A stretch of DNA of 64,000 bases from Dactylosporangium aurantiacum (GTDB taxonomy: Bacteria > Actinomycetota > Actinomycetes > Mycobacteriales > Micromonosporaceae). Shown here piece by piece: positions 34,401 to 43,018 of this stretch; position 1 is the first letter of the stretch, and every line of letters begins with the position of its first letter. The DNA is taken from contig NZ_JNYJ01000002.1 in the NCBI RefSeq assembly GCF_000716715.1, positions 1 to 64,000 on the forward strand. The letters are read 5' to 3'. The position numbers were made by a program, and so were the translations under genes. The notes beneath the pieces are model-generated. The model made no database searches. It saw nothing but the letters and a program-made list of their open reading frames with translations, and had not been told where the DNA came from.

Positions 34401-36993
34401 GGGTGGCCTCGACGAGGTGCTCCAGGACGAGCCCGGCGCGCTCGCTGAGCGACTCGACCGGCGGCATCCCGGCCAGCCACTGCCGCAGCAGCTCCGACAC
34501 GACCGCGACGTCGGCGGACATGCGCTGCTGGGCCAGGAAGATGCGGAAGACCGCGGCCTCCAGCTCCGGCGTGCGGTCCAGCTCGGTGACGCCGTAGTGC
34601 CGCAGCGCGGTGCGCAGCTTCGCCCGGAAGCTCTCGGGCAGGCCGGCCCGCTCCACGTCGAGGCTCTGCAGGTAGCTGTGGAAGAACTCGCGCGGGCTGT
34701 GCACGGGGCTGCCCGGCTCCTCGTCGAAGTCGCCGCCCGGCTTGTTGCGGCTGAGCTCCGACAGGTCCGCGAACACGGTCAGCAGGTCCAGCTCGCCCGG
34801 CAGCGGCCGGCCACCGCCGAGCTCGGCACGGGCGGCCACGTACCCCGACAGCAGCCGCCGGCCGTCCTGCGGGTCGACGTCGAAGCCGAGCAGCAGGCTG
34901 CACAGGTCCTGCAGGCCGCGCTCGACCCGCTCGGCCGCGGACACCCCGTCGGGCTCGGCGGGCAGCTCGATCTCGGCGACCTCGGTGCCGCCGGCGGCGT
35001 CCTCGGCGGCGTCGCCGTCGGCGAGCGGCTCCAGGCGCATCAGCGGCGCGCCGGTCTCGACCTGGCTGCCGACGGACACCGGGCACTCGCGGACCCGGGC
35101 GCGGAACGGCGCGCGCAGCACCGTCTCCATCTTCATGCTCTCCAGCACGAGGATCGGCGCGCCGGACTCGACCTCGTCGCCGACGGCGAGGGGGGTCGCC
35201 ACGACCAGCGCCGGCGCCGGCGAGCGCACCACGCCGCCCTCGTCGCGGCTGATCCGGTGGGTGGTGCCGTCGACCTCGACCAGGTGGATCGGGCCGTGGG
35301 TGGCGGTGACGAGGCGGAACCGGTGGCCGTTGACCACGATCCGGCCGCTGTGCGCGTCGAACCGCTCGATCTCCACGTCCACCGGGTGCACGTCGCCGCC
35401 GCCGGAGACGCCGACGCGGAACCGCTTCTGCCCGACCCGCGCGACGCTCACCCGGTAGCCGACGCCGCGCAGCTTCAGGTCCAGCGGGCGGCCGGTCTCG
35501 TGCTGCACCTGCGGCCGGCCGCCGTGCGCGGTGGCCAGCAGCCGCTGCCGGCTGAGGTCCTCCTCGTCCTGGTAGGCCTCGATCGCGGCGGCGGCCAGGG
35601 CGACCGCGGAGTGCCGGTGGGTGACGAGCCGGCCCTCGGCGCGGACCCGGTCGATCCAGCCGGTGTCGGCGCTGGCGTCGATGACCTCGGGCTGGTCGAG
35701 CAGGTCGAGCACGAAGCTCTTGTTGGTGGTGCCGCCCTCGATGATGACGGTGGTCTCGGCCATCGCGCGGCGCAGCCGCCCGAGCGCCTCGTCGCGGTCC
35801 CGGCCGTACGCGATGATCTTCGCGATCATCGAGTCGAAGTCGGCGGGGATGGTGTCGCCCTCGCTGACGCCGGTGTCGACGCGGATGCCGGGGCCGGCGG
35901 GCAGGACCAGCCGGGCGATGCGGCCGGGGGAGGGGGCGAAGTCGCGGTCGGGGTCCTCGGCGTTGAGCCGCGCCTCGACGGCGTGCCCGGTCTCCTGCGG
36001 CGGCGGGCCCTCCAGGCGGCCGCCGGCGGCGACGTGCAGCTGCAGCCGGACCAGGTCCGTGCCGGTGGTGATCTCGGTGATCGGGTGCTCCACCTGCAGG
36101 CGGGTGTTGACCTCCAGGAACGCGAACAGCCGCTCACCGGGGTGGTACAGGAACTCGACGGTGCAGGCGCCGCGGTACCCGACGGCGATGGCGAGCCGCT
36201 CGGCGGACGCCTTCAGCTCGGCGGACTGCTCCGGGGCGAGGACCGGCGACGCGGACTCCTCGATGATCTTCTGGTTGCGCCGCTGCACCGAGCAGTCCCG
36301 CACACCCAGCGCCCACGCGGTGCCCTGCCCATCGGCGATGACCTGCACCTCGACGTGCCGGGCGCCGGTGACCAGGCGCTCCAGGAACACCACGCCGGAG
36401 CCGAACGCGCGCAGCGCCTCCTGGCTGGTGCGCTCGTAGGCGTCGGTGAGGTCCTCGGCCGAGGTGACCTTGCGGATGCCGCGCCCGCCGCCGCCGGCGG
36501 TCGCCTTGAGCATCAGCGGGTAGCCGATCTCGGCGCCGGCGCGCAGCGCCTCGTCGAGGGTGGACACCGCGCCGCGGCTCCACGGCGCGACCGGGACCCC
36601 GACCTCCTCGGCGACGAGCTTCGAGCCGATCTTGTCGCCGAGCCGGCGCATCGCCTCCGGGCTGGGCCCGATGAACGTCACCCCGAGCTTCTCGCACAGC
36701 TCCGCGAACGCCGGGTCCTCCGCGACGAACCCCCAGCCGACCCAGGCGGCGTCGGCCCGGGTCTCCACCAGGGCCCGCTCCAGCGCGGCGTGGTCGAGGT
36801 ACGGCCGGGCCGAGGCGGGGCCGAGCGGGTAGGCGATGTCCGCCTCCCGCACGAACGTCGCGGTCCGGTCGGCGTCGGTGTAGAGAGCGACCGTCTCGAT
36901 CCGCTCCCCGGTTTCGGCCGACAGGTCCCGGACGGCGTGGATGAGCCGCATCGCGGCCTCTCCGCGGTTGACGATGGCGACACGACTGAACAC
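31495..36993 (-). CDS. Single-chain acyl-CoA carboxylase (BC-BCCP-CT)
   Basis: 1832 residues from GTG 36993, which has GGGAGG upstream. One polypeptide holds all catalytic parts of a biotin-dependent carboxylase: biotin carboxylase (~1-450; 'AGGGGRGIR', 'EVNTRLQVEHPI'), the biotin carrier with Lys621 in 'LESMKMET', a long central region (~680-1150), and a carboxyltransferase (~1200-1832; 'ISMSSGTENMDWV', 'GFDGSPESMRK', 'GGAPAAAVVFTGEV'). The order resembles eukaryotic ACC and the large actinobacterial fused ACCs, not the usual AccA/PccB split. It would make malonyl- or methylmalonyl-CoA. A more upstream ATG (37020) is possible. Confidence 0.9.
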   Translation of the reverse strand: MFSRVAIVNRGEAAMRLIHAVRDLSAETGERIETVALYTDADRTATFVREADIAYPLGPASARPYLDHAALERALVETRADAAWVGWGFVAEDPAFAELCEKLGVTFIGPSPEAMRRLGDKIGSKLVAEEVGVPVAPWSRGAVSTLDEALRAGAEIGYPLMLKATAGGGGRGIRKVTSAEDLTDAYERTSQEALRAFGSGVVFLERLVTGARHVEVQVIADGQGTAWALGVRDCSVQRRNQKIIEESASPVLAPEQSAELKASAERLAIAVGYRGACTVEFLYHPGERLFAFLEVNTRLQVEHPITEITTGTDLVRLQLHVAAGGRLEGPPPQETGHAVEARLNAEDPDRDFAPSPGRIARLVLPAGPGIRVDTGVSEGDTIPADFDSMIAKIIAYGRDRDEALGRLRRAMAETTVIIEGGTTNKSFVLDLLDQPEVIDASADTGWIDRVRAEGRLVTHRHSAVALAAAAIEAYQDEEDLSRQRLLATAHGGRPQVQHETGRPLDLKLRGVGYRVSVARVGQKRFRVGVSGGGDVHPVDVEIERFDAHSGRIVVNGHRFRLVTATHGPIHLVEVDGTTHRISRDEGGVVRSPAPALVVATPLAVGDEVESGAPILVLESMKMETVLRAPFRARVRECPVSVGSQVETGAPLMRLEPLADGDAAEDAAGGTEVAEIELPAEPDGVSAAERVERGLQDLCSLLLGFDVDPQDGRRLLSGYVAARAELGGGRPLPGELDLLTVFADLSELSRNKPGGDFDEEPGSPVHSPREFFHSYLQSLDVERAGLPESFRAKLRTALRHYGVTELDRTPELEAAVFRIFLAQQRMSADVAVVSELLRQWLAGMPPVESLSERAGLVLEHLVEATQVRFPAVSDLARGVVFRWFAQPLLRRNRAKVYAAVREDLQHLDRNPDAPDRAERIQAMVASAEPLVRLLGQRIGRPGRDHAPLLEVLTRRYYGNRALSGVTVREAAGCRFVTAERTDSSGVVRIVTTAVDIAALKQAIGAVTELAAGVADDGLVADLYVTWEDQPDADAMAVRLGELLAGQPLPRAVRRITTTVAGTSGAVMHHHFTFRPDAAGSGAFTEDRLIRGLHPQIAQRLQLHRLREFDLTRLPSADEEIYLFKAVARSNPADERLIAMGQVRDLTPLREADGRLVALPAVEDAITAGLDAIRNIQAQRPQNKRFDTNRIMMYVWPSTELTGDELNALVQRILPTTAGAGLEEVQFIARQRNSAGDLSEVAVRITLDHGQSVRVSVDKPSTEPLQPLDDYRQKVLRAARRGNVYPYELTDLLAGADGSFVEHDLDEQGVLVPVQRAKGRNSAAIVAGVVTTPTERHPEGVTRVVLLGDPTKALGALSEPECSRVIAALDLAERMRVPLEWFALSAGARISMSSGTENMDWVAAALKRIVTFTQAGGEINIVVAGINVGAQPYWNAEATMLMHTKGILVMTPDSAMVLTGKQSLDFSGGVSAEDNYGIGGYDRVMGPNGQAQYWAPHLPAARDILMAHYDHTYVVPGETGPRRAVTSDPVDRDVSDFPHAIVGSDFTTVGQIFSVAHNPDRKKPFDIRTVMRALSDQDHPVLERWAGMADAETSAVQDVHIGGWPVCLIGIESRSVPRRGFPPTDGPDTYTAGTLFPRSSKKTARAINAASGNRPLVVLANLSGFDGSPESMRKLQLEYGAEIGRAIVNFEGPIVFCVISRYHGGAFVVFSKALNPNMTVLALEGSFASVLGGAPAAAVVFTGEVNNRTATDPRVTDLQARISGATGAERAALNAQLAEVHSAVRAEKLGEVAAEFDRVHNIQRAVAVGSVDAIISAAELRPRIIEAIEHGMKR

Positions 36994-37229
36994 CGGTTGA
37001 GCCTCCCATGAACCCCACATGCAGCAGGCGACGTCCGGGTTCCGGAGCGCCGCCTGCACCTTGCTACACCCTGCGTGATTACCGCCGAGTACGCCAATGT
37101 GCCGGATCACGCATACCGGTGCCGTCGTGTTGTAAGGATCCCACAAAAGAGATTCGGGCCAACCCTGAGGTTCCTAGTGACCGGGGTCACGTTGAAGTTC
37201 ACCCGCAGGTCGCCGCGGGGGCGCCGGCG

Positions 37230-37709
37230 TCAGCGGGCCTCCCACATCGACGCGGCCGTCGGCGGCTCGAACTCCTCGAAGACCAGCAGGGTGCGGGTGC
37301 TCACCACGCCCGGCATGCCCTGGATGACGTCGAGGACGAGGCGGCGCAGGTCGGCGTTGTCCTTGGCGCGCACCAGCAGGATCACGTCGAACTCGCCGCC
37401 GACGAGGGCGATGTGCACGACGCCCGGCAGGGCGCGCAGCTGCTCGCCGACCACCCGCCACTCCGCCTGACGCAGGTTGACCGTCAGGTACGCCGAGGTG
37501 CCCATGCCGGCGGCGGCGTGGTCGACGTCGGCGCGGAAGCCGCGGATGACGTTCGTGTCGCGCAGCCGCTGGACGCGGGCGTAGGCGTTGGCGCGCGAGA
37601 TGTGCAGGTGCTCGGCGAGGGTGCGCATCGACATGCGTCCGTCGCGGCTGAGCTCGGCGAGGATACGCCGGTCGATGTCGTCGAGCGGGCTGGCCACCTG
37701 TCTCACCAC
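37230..37709 (-). CDS. Lrp/AsnC-family regulator, divergent from the 2-oxoacid dehydrogenase operon
   Basis: 159 residues from GTG 37709. N-terminal HTH ('LDDIDRRILAELSRDGRMSMRTLA', shown here as separated parts LDDIDRRIL and SRANAYARV) and a C-terminal RAM domain ('GMGTSAYLTV', 'GEFDVILLVRAKD'). It is 120 bp from the E1-alpha start in the opposite direction, the same layout as Lrp-type bkdR genes upstream of branched-chain dehydrogenase genes. GTG 37706 and 37697 are possible starts. Confidence 0.88.
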   Translation of the reverse strand: MVRQVASPLDDIDRRILAELSRDGRMSMRTLAEHLHISRANAYARVQRLRDTNVIRGFRADVDHAAAGMGTSAYLTVNLRQAEWRVVGEQLRALPGVVHIALVGGEFDVILLVRAKDNADLRRLVLDVIQGMPGVVSTRTLLVFEEFEPPTAASMWEAR

Positions 37710-37828
37710 CGTTGCTGAACGAGCCCTAGGTTTGGACGTTTGGCCCGGTCCGGGCCGGTCCCGGGCTCCATCTTCTCGTTTCCGGCCGGGCAGTGGAACG
37801 CGAATGGCATGAGGCCCAGTATTGCCGC

Positions 37829-38965
37829 ATGTCACGTGACCCGAGTCACCTGCTGCCCTCCGCGGAGCCCGTCAGCCTCATCGACGCGCGCGGCCGGGCC
37901 GTCGGGGGTGCGCCGTACCCCGCCCCGGACGACGCCGCCCTGCTGCGGGCGCTCGGTGCGCTGCTCACCGCGCGCCGGCTCAACGACCAGGCGTACGCCC
38001 TCGTGCGACAGGGGCGCCTCGCCGTGTACCCGTCCTCGCACGGGCAGGAAGCGTGCCAGGTCGCCGCGGCCCAGGTCCTCGACGACGGCGACTGGCTGTT
38101 CCCCACCTACCGTGACACCGTCGCCGCCGTCGGCCGCGGCGTCGACCCGGTCGAGGCGCTGAGCCTGCTCAAGGGCGACTGGCACTGCGGGTACGACCCG
38201 TACGAGCACCACGTCGCCCCGCACGCCACCCCCCTCGCGACCCAGCTGCCGCACGCGGTCGGGGTCGCGCACGCGGCCACGCTGCGCGGCGAGCCGACCG
38301 TCGTCATGGCCATGTGCGGCGACGGCGGCACCAGCGAGGGCGACTTCCACGAGGCGCTCAACTTCGCCGCCGTCTTCCACGCCCCCGTCGTGTTCTTCGT
38401 GCAGAACAACGAGTACGCGATCAGCGTGCCGCTGTCCCGGCAGAGCGCCGCGCCGTCCCTGGCGCACAAGGGCATCGGCTACGGCGTGCCCGGCGAGCGG
38501 GTCGACGGCAACGACATGGCCGCCCTGCTCGCGGTGCTCGGCGCCGCCGTGGCCCGGGCCCGCGCCGGCGGCGGCCCGCAGCTGGTGGAGGCGCACACGT
38601 ACCGGATGCAGGCGCACACCAACGCCGACGACGCCACCCGGTACCGCGACGACGCCGAGGTCGCGGCGTGGGTCGAGCGCGACCCGATCACCCGGCTCAC
38701 CACCCACCTGCGCGAGCGCGGCGTGCTCGGCGACGAGCAGCTGGCCGCCTTCACCGCCGAGGCCGAGCGGGTCGCGGCGCACCTGCGCGACGGGCTCAAC
38801 CGGGACGTCGAACCCGACCCCGCGGACCTGTTCGCCCACGTGTACGCCACCCCCACCCCGCAGCTGCGGGAGCAGGCGGCACTCGTCGCCGACGAGCTCA
38901 GCCGGGAGCTCGGCGCCCCCGACCACGCAGCCGACCGGCGCAGCCCGGAAGGAGCAGCCCGATGA
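37829..38965 (+). CDS. 2-oxoacid dehydrogenase E1 component, alpha subunit
   Basis: 378 residues. It binds thiamine diphosphate through the G-D-G...N-N motif: 'GDGGTSEGDFHEALNF' near residue 168 and 'QNNEYAIS' near 193. With the beta subunit it decarboxylates a 2-oxoacid (pyruvate or branched chain). The Lrp regulator next door and the high similarity of this subgroup to BkdA/PdhA leave the substrate open. The phosphorylation-loop 'R..H' region is 'AHTNADDATRYRDD'. Its stop overlaps the E1-beta ATG (ATGA). Confidence 0.9.
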   Translation: MSRDPSHLLPSAEPVSLIDARGRAVGGAPYPAPDDAALLRALGALLTARRLNDQAYALVRQGRLAVYPSSHGQEACQVAAAQVLDDGDWLFPTYRDTVAAVGRGVDPVEALSLLKGDWHCGYDPYEHHVAPHATPLATQLPHAVGVAHAATLRGEPTVVMAMCGDGGTSEGDFHEALNFAAVFHAPVVFFVQNNEYAISVPLSRQSAAPSLAHKGIGYGVPGERVDGNDMAALLAVLGAAVARARAGGGPQLVEAHTYRMQAHTNADDATRYRDDAEVAAWVERDPITRLTTHLRERGVLGDEQLAAFTAEAERVAAHLRDGLNRDVEPDPADLFAHVYATPTPQLREQAALVADELSRELGAPDHAADRRSPEGAAR

Positions 38966-40023
38966 CCGCCGTCGCCGAACCCATGACCACCGCGCCGCAG
39001 GCGCCCCCGGCGGCCCCGGCCGGGCCGGTGCGGCCGGCCGCCGGGACCGTCACCCTGTCGATGGCGCAGGCGCTCAACCGGGCCCTGCGCGACGCGCTGG
39101 CCGAGGACCCGTCGGTCGTCGTGTTCGGTGAGGACGTCGGCGCGCTCGGCGGCGTCTTCCGCATCACCGACGGCCTCACCGCCGAGTTCGGCGAGGTCCG
39201 CTGCTTCGACACGCCCCTGGCCGAGTCCGGCATCGTCGGCATGGCCGTGGGCATGGCGATGAACGGCATGCGGCCGGTGGTGGAGATGCAGTTCGACGCG
39301 TTCGCCTACCCGGCGTTCGAGCAGATCGTCAGCCACGTCGCGAAGATGCGCAACCGCACCCGGGGCCGGGTCGCGCTGCCGATGGTGATCCGGGTGCCGT
39401 ACGCGGGCGGCATCGGCGGCGTCGAGCACCACTGCGACTCCTCCGAGGCCTACTACGCGCACACCCCGGGCCTGCACGTGCTCGCCCCGGCCACGCCCGC
39501 CGACGCCTACGCGCTGCTGCGCGCCGCGGTCGCCTCGCCGGACCCGGTCGTCTTCCTCGAGCCGAAGAAGCTGTACTGGAGCAAGGGCGAGGTCGAGCTG
39601 CCGTCGCGGGCCCCGGGCATCGGCACCGCCGTGGTGCGCCGGCACGGCACCGACGCCACCCTCATCGCCTACGGGCCGTCCGTGCCGGTCGCGCTGCAGG
39701 CCGCCGAGGCCGCCGCGCGGGAGGGGCGCAGCCTGCAGGTCGTCGACCTGCGCTCGATCGTGCCGTTCGACGACGAGACCGTGTGCGCCGCGGTCCGCTC
39801 GACCGGCCGGGCCGTGGTCGTCACCGAGTCCGCCGGGTTCGCCGGCGTCTCCGCCGAGATCGTCGCCCGGGTCACGGAGCGCTGCTTCAACGCCCTCGCC
39901 GCGCCGGTCCGCCGGGTCACCGGGCTCGACATCCCGTACCCGCCGCCGAAGCTCGAGCACTTCCAGCTGCCCGGCGTGGACCGGGTCCTGGACGCCGTCG
40001 ACGACCTGCAGTGGGAGCAGTGA
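38962..40023 (+). CDS. 2-oxoacid dehydrogenase E1 component, beta subunit
   Basis: 353 residues with a ~30-residue Ala/Pro-rich extension before the conserved 'TLSMAQALNRALRDAL'. Family motifs include 'VVVFGEDVG..GGVFR.T.GL', 'TPLAESGIVG' and 'EMQFDAFAYPAFEQIVSH'. It pairs with the alpha subunit (4-nt overlap) to form the E1 tetramer. The TGATG junction at its end couples it to E2. Confidence 0.92.
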   Translation: MTAVAEPMTTAPQAPPAAPAGPVRPAAGTVTLSMAQALNRALRDALAEDPSVVVFGEDVGALGGVFRITDGLTAEFGEVRCFDTPLAESGIVGMAVGMAMNGMRPVVEMQFDAFAYPAFEQIVSHVAKMRNRTRGRVALPMVIRVPYAGGIGGVEHHCDSSEAYYAHTPGLHVLAPATPADAYALLRAAVASPDPVVFLEPKKLYWSKGEVELPSRAPGIGTAVVRRHGTDATLIAYGPSVPVALQAAEAAAREGRSLQVVDLRSIVPFDDETVCAAVRSTGRAVVVTESAGFAGVSAEIVARVTERCFNALAAPVRRVTGLDIPYPPPKLEHFQLPGVDRVLDAVDDLQWEQ

Positions 40024-41372
40024 TGGCGGCGCGCACGTTCCTGCTGCCGGACCTCGGTGAGGGGCTCACCGAGGCGGAGATCGTGCGGTGGCTCGTCGCC
40101 GAGGGTGACGTGGTCGCCGTGGACCAGAGCATCGTCGAAGTGGAGACCGCCAAGTCGGTGGTGGAGGTGCCGTCGCCGTACGCGGGCCGGGTCGAGACCC
40201 TGCACGCGGCGCCCGGGGCGACGGTCGAGGTGGGCCGGCCGCTCATCACGGTGGCCGCCCTGGACCGGGAGCCCGCCACCGTGGGCGCACCTTCGGCAGC
40301 ACCCGCCGCGGCACCGGCCGCATCGCCGGCGGCGGCCGCGGCGGCGGCCACCTACCGGGAGGAGGAGCAGGCCGGGTCGGGCAACGTCCTCATCGGCTAC
40401 GGCACCTCCGGCGGCACCACCTCCGGTCGCCGGCGCCGCCCGCGGGGCGGCGTGCGGCCGGGCGTGTCCGGCACCCGGGGTGCCGCGGGGGGCGCCGGGA
40501 CGCCGCGGCCGGTGCCGCTGGTCGTCTCGCCCATCGTGCGCAACCTCGCCCGGGCCAACGGTCTGGACCTGCGCACCCTCGAGGGCACCGGCGAGGGCGG
40601 CGTCATCACCCGGTCCGACGTGGAGCGCGCCCTCACCGCGGCCGCGTCGTCGCCCGCGTCGTCGCCCGCGGCTCCGCCCGCGCCGGTGGCGGCGGGGGAG
40701 CGGCGGGTGCCGCTGAACGGGTTCCGCAAGACGGTGTCCGCCGCGCTGAGCCGCAGCCGCGCCGAGATCCCCGAGGCGACCGTCTGGGTCGACGTCGACG
40801 CGACCCGGCTGTGGCAGCTGCGCGAGCGCACCCCCGGCGGGCCGGGCCTGATCGCGTACGTGGCCCGGTTCGTGGTCGCGGCGCTGCGCGAGTACCCGGT
40901 GTTCAACGCGCGGCTCGACACGCAGCGCCAGGAGATCGTGGAGTTCGACCGGGTGGACCTCGGCATCGCGGTGCAGGGCGAGCGCGGGCTCGTCGTGCCG
41001 GCCGTCATCGGCGCCGACGCCATGACCACCGCGCAGCTGGACACCGAGATCCGCCGGCTCACCGCGACCGCCCGCGAGGGCCGCAGCACGGCGCGGGAGC
41101 TGTCGGCGGGGACGTTCACCCTCAACAACTACGGCGCGTTCCGGGTCGACGGCAGCGCCGCGATCATCAACCACCCGCAGGTGGCGATCCTCGGCCTCGG
41201 CCGGATCATCGACCGGCCGTGGGTCGTGGACGGCCAGCTGTGCGTCCGTAAGATCACGCAGATGAGCTTCGTGTTCGACCACCGCGTGTGCGACGGCGGC
41301 ACCGCCGCCGGGTTCATGCGCAGCGTCGCCGACGCCATCGAGGACCCCGCGTCGGCCATCGCCAGGCTGTGA
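40023..41372 (+). CDS. 2-oxoacid dehydrogenase E2 (dihydrolipoyl acyltransferase)
   Basis: 449 residues. One lipoyl domain (1-80) with the modified Lys in 'VETAKSVVEVPSP'; an Ala/Pro linker; a peripheral-subunit-binding domain (~160-200; 'VSPIVRNLARANGLDL'); and a catalytic domain (~225-449) ending in 'FDHRVCDGGTAAGF', the HRxxxDG active site with His and Asp kept. It receives the acyl group from E1 and passes it to CoA. There is no E3 gene in the operon. Confidence 0.93.
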   Translation: MAARTFLLPDLGEGLTEAEIVRWLVAEGDVVAVDQSIVEVETAKSVVEVPSPYAGRVETLHAAPGATVEVGRPLITVAALDREPATVGAPSAAPAAAPAASPAAAAAAATYREEEQAGSGNVLIGYGTSGGTTSGRRRRPRGGVRPGVSGTRGAAGGAGTPRPVPLVVSPIVRNLARANGLDLRTLEGTGEGGVITRSDVERALTAAASSPASSPAAPPAPVAAGERRVPLNGFRKTVSAALSRSRAEIPEATVWVDVDATRLWQLRERTPGGPGLIAYVARFVVAALREYPVFNARLDTQRQEIVEFDRVDLGIAVQGERGLVVPAVIGADAMTTAQLDTEIRRLTATAREGRSTARELSAGTFTLNNYGAFRVDGSAAIINHPQVAILGLGRIIDRPWVVDGQLCVRKITQMSFVFDHRVCDGGTAAGFMRSVADAIEDPASAIARL

Positions 41373-42097
41373 CCGCCGTGCCGGCCGCCGTGCTGCTCGC
41401 CGGGCACCCGCTGCCCGGCGGCCCGGCGCGGGACGTCACCCTCGGCCAGGAGCTGCTGCGCGGCGACCTGCCGGACGACCTGCCGGACGATCTGCCGGAA
41501 GATCTGCCCGGTCTGCGCGACGGGCGGCAGTTCCTGCGGGTGTACTCGCCGTCGCCCACGGCCGCGTTCAGCCGCCGCGACACGCTGCGCCCCGGCTACC
41601 CGGCCGCGGCCGGGGCGGTGCGCCGGCTCGGCTGGACGCCGGTGGTGCGCCCGCAGGGTGGCCGCCTCGCCGTGTACCACCAGGGCAGCGTCGTCGTCGA
41701 CCACGTGTACCGCACCCCGGACGCCTCGCGGGACACGGTCGCGCGGTTCCGCCGGTTCGCCGCCCTGCACGCCGGCGTGCTCACCGCGCTCGGCGCCGAC
41801 GCCCGGGTCGGGGCCGTCCCCGGCGAGTACTGTCCCGGCGAGTACAGCGTCAACCTCGGCGGCACCCGCAAGGTCGTCGGCTCCGCCCAGCGGGTCACCC
41901 GCGACGGCTGGCTGTTCAGCTCGATCATCCAGGTGACCGGCGCGGCCGCGCTCCGCGCGCCGCTGCGCGCCGCCTACGCCGCGCTCGGCTACGACCTGGA
42001 CCCGGCGGCCGTCGGCGCCCTGGAGGACGCGCTGCCGGGCGTCACGGTCGCGGCGGTCACGTCGGCGGTGCTGGCCGCCTACGGGATGCGGGGCTGA
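41369..42097 (+). CDS. Lipoate-protein ligase / lipoyltransferase family protein
   Basis: 242 residues from GTG 41369, overlapping the E2 stop by 4 nt. The BPL_LplA_LipB fold is supported by 'FLRVYSPSPTAAFSRRDTL' near residue 50 and by 'GGTRKVVGSAQRVTRDGWLF', where the Lys is at the lipoyl-adenylate-binding position. Before these lies a short acidic repeat of D-L-P-D/E-D units (residues ~32-46). Its place behind E2 suggests it lipoylates that E2's Lys; this is inference. LipB and LplA groups cannot be separated by eye. Confidence 0.82.
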   Translation: MTAVPAAVLLAGHPLPGGPARDVTLGQELLRGDLPDDLPDDLPEDLPGLRDGRQFLRVYSPSPTAAFSRRDTLRPGYPAAAGAVRRLGWTPVVRPQGGRLAVYHQGSVVVDHVYRTPDASRDTVARFRRFAALHAGVLTALGADARVGAVPGEYCPGEYSVNLGGTRKVVGSAQRVTRDGWLFSSIIQVTGAAALRAPLRAAYAALGYDLDPAAVGALEDALPGVTVAAVTSAVLAAYGMRG

Positions 42098-42170
42098 CGG
42101 CGCGGGGCCCGCACCGCCGGCCGCGTCCGGCGCGCCGGGCCGGCCGGGGGCGGCCCGGGTCAGCGTCCGG

Positions 42171-42947
42171 TCAGGCGGACAGCATGCTGCGGGCCTGCCC
42201 GAGCGGCTGGATCAGGTCGGTCAGCGCGTCGACGATGCGGCGCTCGACGTCGGCGCCCATCCGGGTCGTCGGCACGGACACGGACACCGCGTCGGTGGCC
42301 GGGTCGGTCAGCGGCACCGCCATCGCGACGCAGACGATGCCCTCCGCGTTCTCCTCCCGGTCCACCGCATAGCCGGCGGCGCGGACCTCGGCGAGGGCCC
42401 GGTGCAGCTCGCCGCGCTGGGTGACGGTGCCCGCGGTGAGCCGCTGCAGCGGGAACGTGAGCATCCGGTCGACGTCGGCGTCGGGGTGCTGCGCCAGCAG
42501 CGCCTTGCCCAGCGCGGTCGCGTGCGCGGGCAGCCGGCGGCCCACGGCGCTGTACAGCCGCAGCCGGTGCGTCGAGTCGCGCTTGGCGAGATACACGATC
42601 TGGTCGCCGTCGATCCGGCCGAGGTGCACGGTCTCGCCGAGCCGCCGGGACAGCTCGTCCAGCACCCCGGAGACCACCGCGACGCTGTCGTCGCCGTCGA
42701 GGTAGGCGGCGCCGACCTGCAGGGCGCGCATGCCCAGCCGGAACCGGGTGCCGGTCTCGTCGGCGCGCACCCAGCCGCGGGCGGTCATGGTGCGCATGAG
42801 CCCGTGCAGGCTGCTCTTCGGGATGCCCAGCTCGCGGGCGAGGTCGACCAGGGTCCAGGCGCGCGGCTGGCCGGCGAGGACCTCGAGCACGTCGAGCGTG
42901 CGCCCGGCGGACTTGACCGGCTGGAAGTCCTGGAGCTCCTGCTGCAC
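42171..42947 (-). CDS. IclR-family transcriptional regulator (KDG/KDPG locus)
   Basis: 258 residues from GTG 42947 (an upstream ATG at 42989 would overlap the divergent gene's promoter). HTH (~12-60; 'LGIPKSSLHGLMRTM') and IclR effector domain ('HLGRIDGDQIVYLAK', 'HATALGKALLA', 'AEGIVCVA'). It is divergent from KDPG aldolase and KDG kinase and lies beside two GTTCA-N6-TGA(A/C) repeats, so it is the likely local regulator. Confidence 0.88.
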   Translation of the reverse strand: MQQELQDFQPVKSAGRTLDVLEVLAGQPRAWTLVDLARELGIPKSSLHGLMRTMTARGWVRADETGTRFRLGMRALQVGAAYLDGDDSVAVVSGVLDELSRRLGETVHLGRIDGDQIVYLAKRDSTHRLRLYSAVGRRLPAHATALGKALLAQHPDADVDRMLTFPLQRLTAGTVTQRGELHRALAEVRAAGYAVDREENAEGIVCVAMAVPLTDPATDAVSVSVPTTRMGADVERRIVDALTDLIQPLGQARSMLSA

Positions 42948-42983
42948 GGCGCCACTGTAGCGAACCGGCGCGGCTTCCACTAT

Positions 42984-43018
42984 GTTCACACTCGTGACTG
43001 ACGTTCAGAATCGTGAAC
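42984..43018. promoter_or_regulatory. Two operator-like repeats overlapping the KDPG aldolase start
   Basis: GTTCAGAATCGTGAAC (43003-43018) is GTTCA-N6-TGAAC with perfect arms. GTTCACACTCGTGACT (42984-42999) is a weaker copy, 19 bp upstream. TATGTT at 42982 would serve as a -10 element for a leaderless mRNA from GTG 42994. Binding by the adjacent IclR protein would block initiation. Confidence 0.5.

Noticed and set aside
31081..37011. A very long open frame on the plus strand opposite the carboxylase gene
   Set aside because: It is a shadow of the high-GC minus-strand gene. Its translation is low-complexity Arg/Gly/Val/Asp sequence without any domain.
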